A DNA stretch of 23,524 nucleotides. Source: Tangfeifania sp. Lineage in GTDB: Bacteria; Bacteroidota; Bacteroidia; Bacteroidales; Prolixibacteraceae. Position numbers and translations under genes: made by a program. Of the stretch, positions 1-7,437 are shown one piece after another (positions within the stretch are counted from its first letter, which is position 1; each line of letters starts with the position of its first letter). Under the pieces are notes generated by a model. That model did not search any database. It worked only from the letters and a program-made list of their open reading frames with translations, and was not told where the DNA came from. The stretch spans positions 1 to 23,524 of the forward strand of contig JAGYMR010000012.1 of the NCBI GenBank assembly GCA_018400515.1. The letters are read 5' to 3'.

Positions 1-1
1 C

Positions 2-244
2 GAAAGCGGCCGGAAAATGGATATTTTTACCCAGGAACCCGGCATGCAATTTTACGGGGGCAATTTTATGGATGGCTCCGATACCGGCAAATACGGCCGA
101 ACATTTAAATTCAGGGAATCGTTTGCTCTGGAAACCCAGCATTTTCCTGATTCCCCCAACCAACCAAACTTCCCATCCATTACCCTTCAGCCGGAAGAGA
201 TTTATTCCACCATTTCTGTTTACAGGTTTGGTATTCAAAGATAA
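2..244 (+). CDS. galM: Aldose 1-epimerase (galactose mutarotase), 3' end only
   Basis: The window opens inside this gene, so only the last 80 codons are visible, in frame from base 2 to the TAA at 242-244. The residues show the C-terminal hallmarks of the GalM family: a TxEPGMQFYGGNF block, then ALETQHFPDSPNQPNFPS, which carries the conserved Glu and the PNxPNFP loop, and a final ...EEIYSTISVYRF strand. The family interconverts alpha and beta anomers of aldoses such as galactose, glucose, arabinose or xylose. In Bacteroidota PULs it often accompanies glycosidase genes, and here a GH43-type gene follows 52 bp downstream on the same strand, suggesting co-transcription. The N-terminus is outside the window, so it cannot be said whether the enzyme carries a signal peptide. 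Identification is firm; its exact sugar is unknown. Confidence 0.92.
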   Translation, partial: ESGRKMDIFTQEPGMQFYGGNFMDGSDTGKYGRTFKFRESFALETQHFPDSPNQPNFPSITLQPEEIYSTISVYRFGIQR

Positions 245-296
245 ATGCTCAATGGGCAGAAAGGAAAAACAGCATGTACAGTAAAAATTTTTAACT

Positions 297-1349
297 ATGA
301 GAAAGCATTTTTCCCTTTTTTTCTTTTTGGCTTTTGCCGTGTTTGCTTTAAATGCGCAACAAAACAGCCAAAGGAGTTCTTTTCAAAGCTCCGGTCCTAC
401 CCCAAAGGGGGACGGCCCGGCCACCGAAGATGCTGATCCCCGGGGATGGTCGGGGAATCCGGTTTTCGACGGCTGGTATGCCGATCCCGAAGTGATTGTT
501 TATGATGACAAATACTGGATCTTTCCCACCTTTTCTGCTGAATACGAAAAACAGGTTAAGTTCGACTGCTTCTCTTCACCCGACCTGGTAAACTGGACCA
601 AACATGAAAATATCATCGATACCTCCGAAGTAAAATGGGCACGAAGGGCCATGTGGGCACCCGGGGTCATTCAAAAGGATGAAAAATACTATTTCTTTTT
701 TTCTGCCAACGACGTGCATGAAGGGGAAGTTGGTGGCATCGGGGTTTCGGTTGCTGAAAAACCGCAAGGGCCTTACAAAGATTTGCTGGGGAAACCCCTG
801 ATAAATGAAATTATAAACGGCGCACAACCCATCGACCAGTTTATCTTTCATGACACCGACGGGAGTTATTACATGTTTTACGGCGGCTGGCGCCACTGCA
901 ACGTGGTAAAACTGAACGATGGTTTTACCGGACTGGAACCACTGCCCAACGGTGAAATGTTCATGGAGGTGACCCCTGAAGGTTACGTGGAAGGCCCCGT
1001 CATGTTTATCCGGAACGGGAAATATTATTTTATGTGGTCAGAAGGCGGATGGACCGGTCCCGATTACCGGGTGGCGTATGCCATTGCCGACAATCCTTTC
1101 GGGCCTTTTGAACGGATCGGAACTGTTTTGCAGCAGGATCCGGAAGTAGCTACCGGCGCAGGACATCACTCCGTCCTCCATATTCCCGGAACGGATGAAT
1201 GGTACGTGGTTTATCACCGCCGTCCGCTTACGGAAACGTCCGCCAACCACCGGGTTACTTGTATTGACCGGATGGAATTTGATGAAAATGGTCGCATCCG
1301 GCCCATAAAAATCACCTTTAAAGGGGTCAGGGCCAGAAAATTGAACTAA
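297..1349 (+). CDS. GH43-type glycoside hydrolase, secreted
   Basis: This 350-residue protein has a signal peptide of about 20 residues (MRKHFSLFFFLAFAVFALNA, cleavage before QQ). A low-complexity Ser/Pro/Gly-rich linker of about 30 residues follows, then a five-bladed beta-propeller. The three GH43 acidic residues can be placed: general base Asp63 in GWYADPE, pKa-modulating Asp180 in QPIDQFIF, and general acid Glu232 in YVEGPVMF. Further family features are the WAPGV block and the late GHHSVLHIPG...YVVYHRR block, whose His usually coordinates the active-site ion. GH43 enzymes remove arabinose, xylose or galactose from plant glycans, and members with the NPVFDGWYADPE opening are usually exo-acting. 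There is no extra carbohydrate-binding module, so it is probably a periplasmic exo-enzyme acting on imported oligosaccharides. The ATG at 297 is chosen because it places the signal peptide at the very N-terminus. Family is confident; linkage specificity cannot be read. Confidence 0.9.
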   Translation: MRKHFSLFFFLAFAVFALNAQQNSQRSSFQSSGPTPKGDGPATEDADPRGWSGNPVFDGWYADPEVIVYDDKYWIFPTFSAEYEKQVKFDCFSSPDLVNWTKHENIIDTSEVKWARRAMWAPGVIQKDEKYYFFFSANDVHEGEVGGIGVSVAEKPQGPYKDLLGKPLINEIINGAQPIDQFIFHDTDGSYYMFYGGWRHCNVVKLNDGFTGLEPLPNGEMFMEVTPEGYVEGPVMFIRNGKYYFMWSEGGWTGPDYRVAYAIADNPFGPFERIGTVLQQDPEVATGAGHHSVLHIPGTDEWYVVYHRRPLTETSANHRVTCIDRMEFDENGRIRPIKITFKGVRARKLN

Positions 1350-1367
1350 CCTGACCTCAACAATTAT

Positions 1368-1676
1368 TTAATCCAGTTTACGTTTGATGCTGCAGCCCAG
1401 GGGCCGGGTCTCAGCCACCGTTATTTCTTCTCCTGCTCCAAGGCTTTTGATGGCATCTCTTAAATAGGCCTTTTTGACACCAATGGCACTTTTGTAATTA
1501 TCATCCACGGTTCCCCGGTATACCAGTTTCATGTTCCTGTCAAAAAGAAATGCATGAGGGGTCGTTTGAGCACCAAAAGCATTGGCTATTTTACTTTCCC
1601 GGTCAACGGCGTAGTAAAAATTGTACCCATTTTCTTTTGAGTCTGTAAAACATGCTCGTAATATCAGGTTTTGAAT
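1368..1676 (-). pseudogene. 5'-truncated remnant of a thioredoxin-like (AhpC/TSA, redoxin) gene
   Basis: Reading the minus strand into the TAA at 1370-1368 gives about 100 uninterrupted codons, closed upstream by an in-frame TAA at 1679-1677. The only internal ATG lies in mid-domain (FDRNMKLVYRG), so no intact start exists. The translation matches the C-terminal half of secreted redoxin/peroxiredoxin-like proteins: ENGYNFYYAVDRESKIANAF, then GAQTTPHAFLFD with the cis-Pro (TTP) loop, LVYRGTVDDN, and the tail ETRPLGCSIKRK. The N-terminal half, with the active-site Cys region, is missing. Homology-like sequence begins around 1650, next to the regulator's stop codon at 1664. The part that remains has no internal stop, which points to fairly recent decay. 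Gene identity rests on motif recognition only. Confidence 0.75.
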
Positions 1677-4600
1677 TTATTTTGGTACTCTTTGGGAGAT
1701 AATCCGAAGAGCGCTTTAAAGGAGGTGGAAAAATTGGCTGCAAAATTAAAGCCCACTTCATATGCCACCTCCGAAACGGTAAGATCTTCCGTTCTCAAAA
1801 GCTGGGCAGCCTTTTTCAACCGGACCTGGCGGACAAATTCAAGCGGTGATAACCCGGTGAGCGATTTTAATTTCCGGTATAAATGCGTGCGGCTGAGTCC
1901 AAGCTCTTTTCCTAATTCTTCAACCCCAAAATTTTGATCATCCAAACGAAGCTCTGTCATTTGAATCGCTTTTTTGATAAAATCTTTATCTTCCACGGAG
2001 ATCCCGATGGGCTCAGCTTCTGTTTCCCCGATGGATGCAAAGTGTTCTTTTATGTGCTGGCGTGTTTTGAGCAGGTTGACAATGACGGCCGTTAACTGGG
2101 TGGGTAAAAAGGGCTTTCCAATGTAAGAATCTGCCCCGGTTTTATATCCCTCTATTTCGCTGTAGAGGTCATTTTTGGCCGTAAGCAGAACAACCAAAAT
2201 ATGGCTGGTTTTTATGTTTGATTTTAACCGTTTACACATTTCTGTTCCGCTCATTTTGGGCATAATTACATCGCTCACGATAAGGTCGTAATCATTTTTC
2301 CGGGCCATTTCCAAACCATCTGCACCATTTTTTGCTTCATCCACCAGATAATACCGGTTTAAAATGGTACGGACGTAGGTCCTTAGTTCATCGTCATCTT
2401 CCACGATTAAAATCCTCGGGGCATTTGTCAGCTCTGTTTTTTCAGGCGCTTCCGGCTGTTCCGGATAATTAGCGGTTATTTCAGTTTCGATGTAATTTTG
2501 CGGCATTTCTTTTTCTGAATCTTTTTCAGGATGCTTCTGGTCATAGGGAAGCGTGATTAAAACCCTGGTGCCTTTCTTTGCAGCATTCTCGATTATAAAG
2601 GTTCCGCCATGTAGTTCCGTTAATTTTTTCGAATAAGCCAGACCGATGCCCGAACCGGAAGCCTCTTGCGGTTCCATGTTTTGCTTTGCTCCGCTGTAAA
2701 ACCATTCCGAGACTTTTTTTATTTTTTCTTTCGGTATACCGGTCCCGGAGTCGGTCACGGTTATGCATACGTTATTGTTACTGTTTAGCGTAACAGCTAC
2801 TTCTATATTCCCGCCTTTCTCCGTGTATTTGAAGGCATTCGACAAAATATTGCTGAGTACTTTTTCAATTTTATCACGATCAAAGTTAAATATGATCTCT
2901 TCCGCATCCGTGTGAAGCAAAAATCCGATTTCCTTCTTAATGGCCGTGCCTTTAAAAAGCTCCATTATTTTTTGAATGGTTATTATCAAATCGTTTTGTT
3001 GCTTATCCAGGGGAAGGACATCCTGTTCCATCTTTCTGAAATCGATCAGTTGGTTGATTAACTCCAGAAGTCTCCGGCTATTCAGGCTGATTTGAGTCAG
3101 TTTATGTCTGAGCCTGGAGTTGCCGTGTTGTTCAGCAATGAGTTGTTCCAGCGGACCAATGATCAGGGTAAGCGGTGTTTTGAATTCATGGGAAATGTTG
3201 GTGAAAAAGCGGAGCTTCATCTGGCTCAATTCTTTCTGTTTTCGCTTTTCCATCCTTTCCATTTGAATGGCGTGCTTCATTTTTTCCTCATGCCTGATCT
3301 GATGCAAAAAAGCATAAATAATCAGGATAAATAAAACGGTATAAATAATGAATGCCCACCAGGTAAGCCAGGGGGGGCGTTTTATGGAAAAGGCAAAAGC
3401 ATCTCCTGTTTCATACCAGATATTATCATTATTTGAGGCAATAACCCGGAAAACATAATTGCCGGGGGAAAGGTTTGTATAAGTCACTTGCCGCTGTTGA
3501 TTCACATAATTGAAGTTTTCTTCAAATCCTTTCAGTTTGTATGCAAAATTACTTTTCCGGGCAAGGGAATAATTCAGGGTGGTATATTTAAAACTGACGG
3601 TATTTTGGTTGTGTTTTAATTTCAGAGATTGGTTGGTTCTGAAAGATCCATGAATTGAATTTCCTTTCGAATCGCAAAGAACAGCTCCGTGATTGATGGA
3701 AATATTTTCGATCTTTACCGGCAGTTCCATGTAACTGTCACGGATCTCATCGGGATCAAAGAAGACAAGGCCGTTGGTCCCTCCAAAATAGTGTGTTTTA
3801 CCGTGACCGATGCAATTGGAGTTGTAATGAAATTCATCGGCATTCAATCCATCACTCCAATAGTATATTTTAAAGTCATTGATGCTGTAATTGAACCTGG
3901 TAAGTCCGTTATTCGTTCCGATCCATAACCGCCCCTTGGAGTCTTCCTGTATGGAGCAGATATCATTTGATGAAAGGCCATCTTTTACGGTGAACTGTTC
4001 CACCTTTTTTTCATCGGGATGCAGCAGAAAAAGTCCATTAAACTCAGTACCCACCCAGAGGCGATTTCTCGAATCCTCAAAAATAGTCACAAATTTATCT
4101 TCGGGGAATTTTCCACTTTCCGTTCCTACAGGTTTAAAGCGGGTGATGGTTTTGTCTTTTTTTATTTGAAAAAGCCCGTGGGAATAGCTTGCCACCCATA
4201 TATTTCCCTCTTTGTCCTCCGTCAGATCCATGACCGTGGGAATCTGCTGATGCTGGGTTTCCTGTTTGATGACTCTGTTGGCGCCGGTATCAAAAAAGAA
4301 TACGTCCCAGTCTCCTGCAAAACAAACCTCATCCTGCCCGGGAAATAAAAATGAGGTAATGGCTCCAAAGGTTATGTCAGGATTTATTGAAAATTTTTTC
4401 GCCTGCTTTTTTAAGGGATCCACCCGGACGAGTACGCCATCATTTGTTCCGATCCAGATATTTCCATTTTTATCTTTTTCAATGGAGCGGATAATTTTGT
4501 CCCTGAGAAAATCCAGCTCCGGGAAAGACCTTTCAATACTGATCTGTTGATGGTTTTTGTCAATGATCAGTAATCCTTTATCCCATGTTCCCAGAAAGAG

Positions 4601-5752
4601 CAAACCGTTTTCACTTTTACAGATGGCGGTAATGTTTTTGCTCAGATTATCAATCAGGTTCGAAAGCTTTTTGTCGGGATTAAAATGTTTATCCAGAAAG
4701 TATTTTACATTTAATCCCCGGGAGAAAGTGCCCAACCAGACATTTTTCTGGTTATCTGCCATCCCGCAGGTTAAAATGTTGCCTTTATAAGATTCCGGGA
4801 TACTATCATCTCTTTGAAGCTGAAAAAAAACGGCTTTTTTTGTGTCATAGTAAAAAAGTCCTTCTCCCCCCAACCACAGGTTTTTCTCATAATCTTCGAT
4901 AATAAAATTCAAATTCTCCCCGGTCCCGGGAAAATCACCCTTAAATGAGCGATCCATTTTACCGTTTGTTTTATTGAAGCGAAACAACCCCTCATCGGTG
5001 GCCAGCCAAAGATTCTCTTCATCAAAAGCGAAAAACTGATGAATCTTTCCCGGCAAATCCTTGTCTCCGGATTCCCATTGAAAGGGCCGGATAATATTGG
5101 AATGGGTGTCATACCAATAAATCAGTTGTTCGTTCTCGATGGCGATGAGCACCAAACCAGAAGGGTCTTTAAAACCGGCAGTTACTTTGCCCGGCAAATC
5201 GCGGGACTGAATGACATGTTTGAATGATTCAATCTCGCCCGAATTTCCGTTGATCCGTGTGATTCCAAAGGTGTGTAACACCAGGATCTCCGAATCCGGC
5301 AGGGAAAGCAAGCTGATAACTCTTCCGCTGAATGTTCCCGGATAGGAATCCGGGTGAATGCGCACCGGAGAAAAACGATCCGTCTCCCGGTTATATAGAT
5401 GCAAGCCGCCACCGACCGTTCCCACCCACAAGCGGTTGGCAGAATCTTCCCAAAGTTCCGAAATTTGATGGTATCGCAAAGAGGTGCTATCCCCGGGATG
5501 GCTTTTGTAAATGGTAAAATCATATCCATTGTATTTACACAAACCCCTTTTGGTGCCAAACCACAAATAACCTTCGTGGTCCTGAAGCATGCAATCGACC
5601 CTGTTGTTTGCCAGCCCCTCCTTGATGGAAATATGATGGAACTTCATATTGCCGGGCAAAAAATTGGATCCGGTTACTCGCGGGATTACCATTAAATGAA
5701 GGATCAGGTGGAGGAAAAAAACGGTATGCCCTGGATTGATCTGAAACTTCAT
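1664..5752 (-). CDS. Hybrid two-component system sensor/AraC regulator (HTCS)
   Basis: This 1362-residue protein joins sensor, kinase, receiver and DNA-binding parts in one chain, the usual PUL activator in Bacteroidota. An N-terminal leader is followed by a two-component regulator propeller (about residues 35-690) with many repeats of the D-x-x-G-x-L-W-x-G-T type, e.g. DHEGYLWFGTKRGLCKYNG and DSKGRLWIGTNNGLTRFN. A Y_Y_Y beta-sandwich comes next, ending in GNYVFRVIASNNDNIW. One transmembrane helix follows (WWAFIIYTVLFILIIYAFL, about 798-816), then HisKA with the phospho-His in FFTNISHEFKTPLT (about 854). HATPase boxes NILSNAFKYTEKGG, DSGTGIP and GSGIGLAYSKKL follow, then a receiver with ILIVEDDDE and the phospho-acceptor Asp in LIVSDVIMP (about 1157). 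A C-terminal AraC domain (about 1275-1360) contains two helix-turn-helices. No key residue is missing and the length is normal for the family. It is divergent from the sus operon, which it probably activates when a glycan fragment binds the propeller. Confidence 0.96.
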   Translation of the reverse strand: MKFQINPGHTVFFLHLILHLMVIPRVTGSNFLPGNMKFHHISIKEGLANNRVDCMLQDHEGYLWFGTKRGLCKYNGYDFTIYKSHPGDSTSLRYHQISELWEDSANRLWVGTVGGGLHLYNRETDRFSPVRIHPDSYPGTFSGRVISLLSLPDSEILVLHTFGITRINGNSGEIESFKHVIQSRDLPGKVTAGFKDPSGLVLIAIENEQLIYWYDTHSNIIRPFQWESGDKDLPGKIHQFFAFDEENLWLATDEGLFRFNKTNGKMDRSFKGDFPGTGENLNFIIEDYEKNLWLGGEGLFYYDTKKAVFFQLQRDDSIPESYKGNILTCGMADNQKNVWLGTFSRGLNVKYFLDKHFNPDKKLSNLIDNLSKNITAICKSENGLLFLGTWDKGLLIIDKNHQQISIERSFPELDFLRDKIIRSIEKDKNGNIWIGTNDGVLVRVDPLKKQAKKFSINPDITFGAITSFLFPGQDEVCFAGDWDVFFFDTGANRVIKQETQHQQIPTVMDLTEDKEGNIWVASYSHGLFQIKKDKTITRFKPVGTESGKFPEDKFVTIFEDSRNRLWVGTEFNGLFLLHPDEKKVEQFTVKDGLSSNDICSIQEDSKGRLWIGTNNGLTRFNYSINDFKIYYWSDGLNADEFHYNSNCIGHGKTHYFGGTNGLVFFDPDEIRDSYMELPVKIENISINHGAVLCDSKGNSIHGSFRTNQSLKLKHNQNTVSFKYTTLNYSLARKSNFAYKLKGFEENFNYVNQQRQVTYTNLSPGNYVFRVIASNNDNIWYETGDAFAFSIKRPPWLTWWAFIIYTVLFILIIYAFLHQIRHEEKMKHAIQMERMEKRKQKELSQMKLRFFTNISHEFKTPLTLIIGPLEQLIAEQHGNSRLRHKLTQISLNSRRLLELINQLIDFRKMEQDVLPLDKQQNDLIITIQKIMELFKGTAIKKEIGFLLHTDAEEIIFNFDRDKIEKVLSNILSNAFKYTEKGGNIEVAVTLNSNNNVCITVTDSGTGIPKEKIKKVSEWFYSGAKQNMEPQEASGSGIGLAYSKKLTELHGGTFIIENAAKKGTRVLITLPYDQKHPEKDSEKEMPQNYIETEITANYPEQPEAPEKTELTNAPRILIVEDDDELRTYVRTILNRYYLVDEAKNGADGLEMARKNDYDLIVSDVIMPKMSGTEMCKRLKSNIKTSHILVVLLTAKNDLYSEIEGYKTGADSYIGKPFLPTQLTAVIVNLLKTRQHIKEHFASIGETEAEPIGISVEDKDFIKKAIQMTELRLDDQNFGVEELGKELGLSRTHLYRKLKSLTGLSPLEFVRQVRLKKAAQLLRTEDLTVSEVAYEVGFNFAANFSTSFKALFGLSPKEYQNKFKT

Positions 5753-5973
5753 TTGAACTGATTTTAATTACCCTAAAATAACAAAAAATCAAACAGAAAC
5801 TGGATTGGCTGAAAATTTGGAACATGATAAAAGACTTTTAACCAATGCTCAAAAGCATCGGAAAACAACTCCGGGAAATTGGGAACACAGCCAAAAATAA
5901 TCGGACAATCAGAAAAGAAAGGCCTGAAGAATAATAAAGATCTTTGTTAAGAAAACGGTTTTTCACATTAAAC

Positions 5974-6016
5974 CATTCATTTTTCCCAGTGCTACAAAAA
6001 AAATGAAAAATGAATG
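5974..6016. promoter_or_regulatory. 12-bp perfect inverted repeat, candidate regulator site
   Basis: The arm CATTCATTTTTC (5974-5985) is repeated as its exact reverse complement GAAAAATGAATG (6005-6016), with a 19-bp spacer. Centre-to-centre spacing of the arms is 31 bp, about three helical turns, which would suit a dimeric AraC-type DNA-binding domain on one face. Its position about 100 bp upstream of the probable sus operon promoter fits an activator site. A hairpin in an RNA leader is a possible alternative. Confidence 0.45.
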
Positions 6017-6056
6017 CGAATGAAACGACCATAACTTATAATCACAAGAGGGGAGA

Positions 6057-6072
6057 AATTCGCTTGCGAATT
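6057..6072. promoter_or_regulatory. Short palindrome AATTCGC-TT-GCGAATT
   Basis: Two perfect 7-bp arms flank a 2-bp centre. The half-site GCGAAT also occurs as a single copy at 6016-6021, touching the right arm of the larger inverted repeat. The palindrome lies about 45 bp upstream of the best promoter-like element and may be an operator. Its function is inferred from position and symmetry only. Confidence 0.35.
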
Positions 6073-6117
6073 CTGTCGAAATGAGCCTGGGAGTTCTATG
6101 GGCCCTATGAAAAAATA

Positions 6118-6125
6118 TATGCTTG
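6118..6125 (+). promoter_or_regulatory. Possible -7 promoter element for the sus operon
   Basis: TATGCTTG differs at one base from the Bacteroidota primary-sigma -7 consensus TAnnTTTG and would start transcription around 6130, giving a leader of about 30 nt before the ATG at 6163. No TTTG-like -33 element sits at the right distance. A weak promoter would fit an activator-dependent operon. Confidence 0.28.
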
Positions 6126-6162
6126 ACTAATATACAAAACATTAAACACAATTTATTCTAAT

Positions 6163-7404
6163 ATGAAACGATCCAAAACATCCAGAAAAAGAAAAAAATC
6201 CGCTTGGTATATATTCATTTTTATTCCGGTAATTGCTTTTGTCATTATTTTACTAATCCCGCATCTCGCCTTTCTTTCCAAAGAAGATGAAATAACGGTA
6301 GTGGCCTATTATTTTCCCAATTACCATGAGGACCAGCGAAACAGTGCTTATCACGGAAAAGGATGGACCGAATGGGAGCTGCTTAAAGCCGCCCGGCCCC
6401 GGTTTGAAAATCATCAGCAACCCAAAGTACCCGCCTGGGGTTATACCGATGAAGCCGATCCGAATGATATGGAAGTCAAGATTGATGCAGCTGCCGACCA
6501 TGACATTGATGTGTTTTTATTTGACTGGTATATGTATGAAGACGGTCCTTTCCTGAACAGGGCGCTTGATGATGGGTTTCTCGGGGCATCCAACAATGAC
6601 CGCCTGAAATTTGCGCTGATGTGGGCCAATCATGACTGGCTGGATAATCACCCCTTCACCCCCGGAACCGAGCCAAAGCTGCTTTATCCCGGCAAAGTAA
6701 GCCCTCAAAAATATGAAGCGATTTGTGACCTTGTCATTCAGGACTATTTTCTAAAAACCAATTACTGGAAAATTGACGGGAAACCCTATTTTTCAATTTA
6801 TGATATTCAAAAGTTCGTGGAAAGTTTTGGATCCCTCAGAGCCACCCGGCAGGCAATGGACCTGATGCGCCAGAAAGCCAAAGATGCCGGTCTAAAAGGA
6901 GTTCACTGGAACCTTGTTGCCTGGGGAAATCCGATTCTACCGTCCGAGAAAACGCCTGCAGACTTTATTCAACTCAGTGATAAACTGGGATTTAATTCCG
7001 TTACATCCTATGTCTGGGTTCATCATTCGGTGTTGCCCGAAACCCAAACCGACTTTAACTGGGTGAGGGACCGTTATTTTGAATATTGGGAGGAAGCACG
7101 CAATAAATTTAAAGTTCCCTATTTTCCCAATGTGACCATGGGATGGGATCCCTCTCCAAGATGCAGCCCCGAAACTGAATGGGAAAATGTAGGCTATCCC
7201 TGCATGAATACCATCGGAAACAATACCCCGGAAAACTTCAAAAAGGCATTGAGAATGACCAAAAACAAACTTTTGTCGGATCCCGGAGGTCCACGGATAC
7301 TGAATATCAACTGCTGGAACGAATGGACAGAAGGAAGCTACCTCGAACCCGATACCATAAACGGAATGAAATACCTGGAAGCCATCCGGAATGTTTTTGA
7401 TTAA
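6163..7404 (+). CDS. GH99-like / WbsX-family protein, membrane-anchored
   Basis: This 413-residue protein begins with a strongly basic stretch (KRSKTSRKRKKS) and one hydrophobic helix (about 15-37, WYIFIFIPVIAFVIILLIPHL). There is no signal-peptidase or lipobox motif, so it looks like a type II inner-membrane protein with a periplasmic catalytic domain. The domain (about 43-413) is recognisable as the WbsX/GH99-like barrel: VAYYFPNYH, the WTEWELLKAARPRFENHQQP segment, a FDWYMYEDG strand, an MWANHDW strand, and the closing NCWNEWTEGSYLEPD. Glu387 and Glu390 in NEWTEG have the E-x-x-E spacing of the catalytic pair in GH99 endo-mannosidases. Homologues are often named glycosyltransferase because WbsX occurs in O-antigen clusters, but the fold and PUL setting favour hydrolysis. 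It is the first gene of the sus operon, 33 bp before SusC. Substrate is unknown. Confidence 0.85.
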   Translation: MKRSKTSRKRKKSAWYIFIFIPVIAFVIILLIPHLAFLSKEDEITVVAYYFPNYHEDQRNSAYHGKGWTEWELLKAARPRFENHQQPKVPAWGYTDEADPNDMEVKIDAAADHDIDVFLFDWYMYEDGPFLNRALDDGFLGASNNDRLKFALMWANHDWLDNHPFTPGTEPKLLYPGKVSPQKYEAICDLVIQDYFLKTNYWKIDGKPYFSIYDIQKFVESFGSLRATRQAMDLMRQKAKDAGLKGVHWNLVAWGNPILPSEKTPADFIQLSDKLGFNSVTSYVWVHHSVLPETQTDFNWVRDRYFEYWEEARNKFKVPYFPNVTMGWDPSPRCSPETEWENVGYPCMNTIGNNTPENFKKALRMTKNKLLSDPGGPRILNINCWNEWTEGSYLEPDTINGMKYLEAIRNVFD

Positions 7405-7437
7405 ATATCTGAAAAAAATTACCTAAACGAATTTATT

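Larger units (their letters stand above)
5753..6162. promoter_or_regulatory. 410-bp divergent intergenic control region between HTCS and the sus operon
   Basis: This gap separates the divergent regulator and sus operon starts, so it must hold both promoters and the likely HTCS binding site. It is AT-rich and has no credible gene. It contains two inverted repeats (5974-6016 and 6057-6072, listed separately) and three occurrences of the hexamer GCGAAT or its complement (6016-6021, 6058-6063, 6066-6071). No perfect Bacteroidota -7 element (TAnnTTTG) is present on either strand; the nearest is TATGCTTG at 6118-6125 on the plus strand. Confidence 0.7.

Noticed and set aside
6037..6042. TATAAT sequence resembling an E. 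coli -10 box
   Set aside because: The Bacteroidota primary sigma factor uses a different consensus (TAnnTTTG with TTTG at -33), and no -35-like box is properly spaced.
5838..6151. Two short minus-strand open frames in the divergent region
   Set aside because: They overlap each other in different frames across the inverted repeats and encode Phe/Cys/Ser-rich nonsense-like sequence.
6163..7404. Reading the WbsX-like gene as an O-antigen glycosyltransferase
   Set aside because: No polysaccharide-synthesis genes are nearby, and the GH99-like E-x-x-E pair and PUL context fit a hydrolase better.
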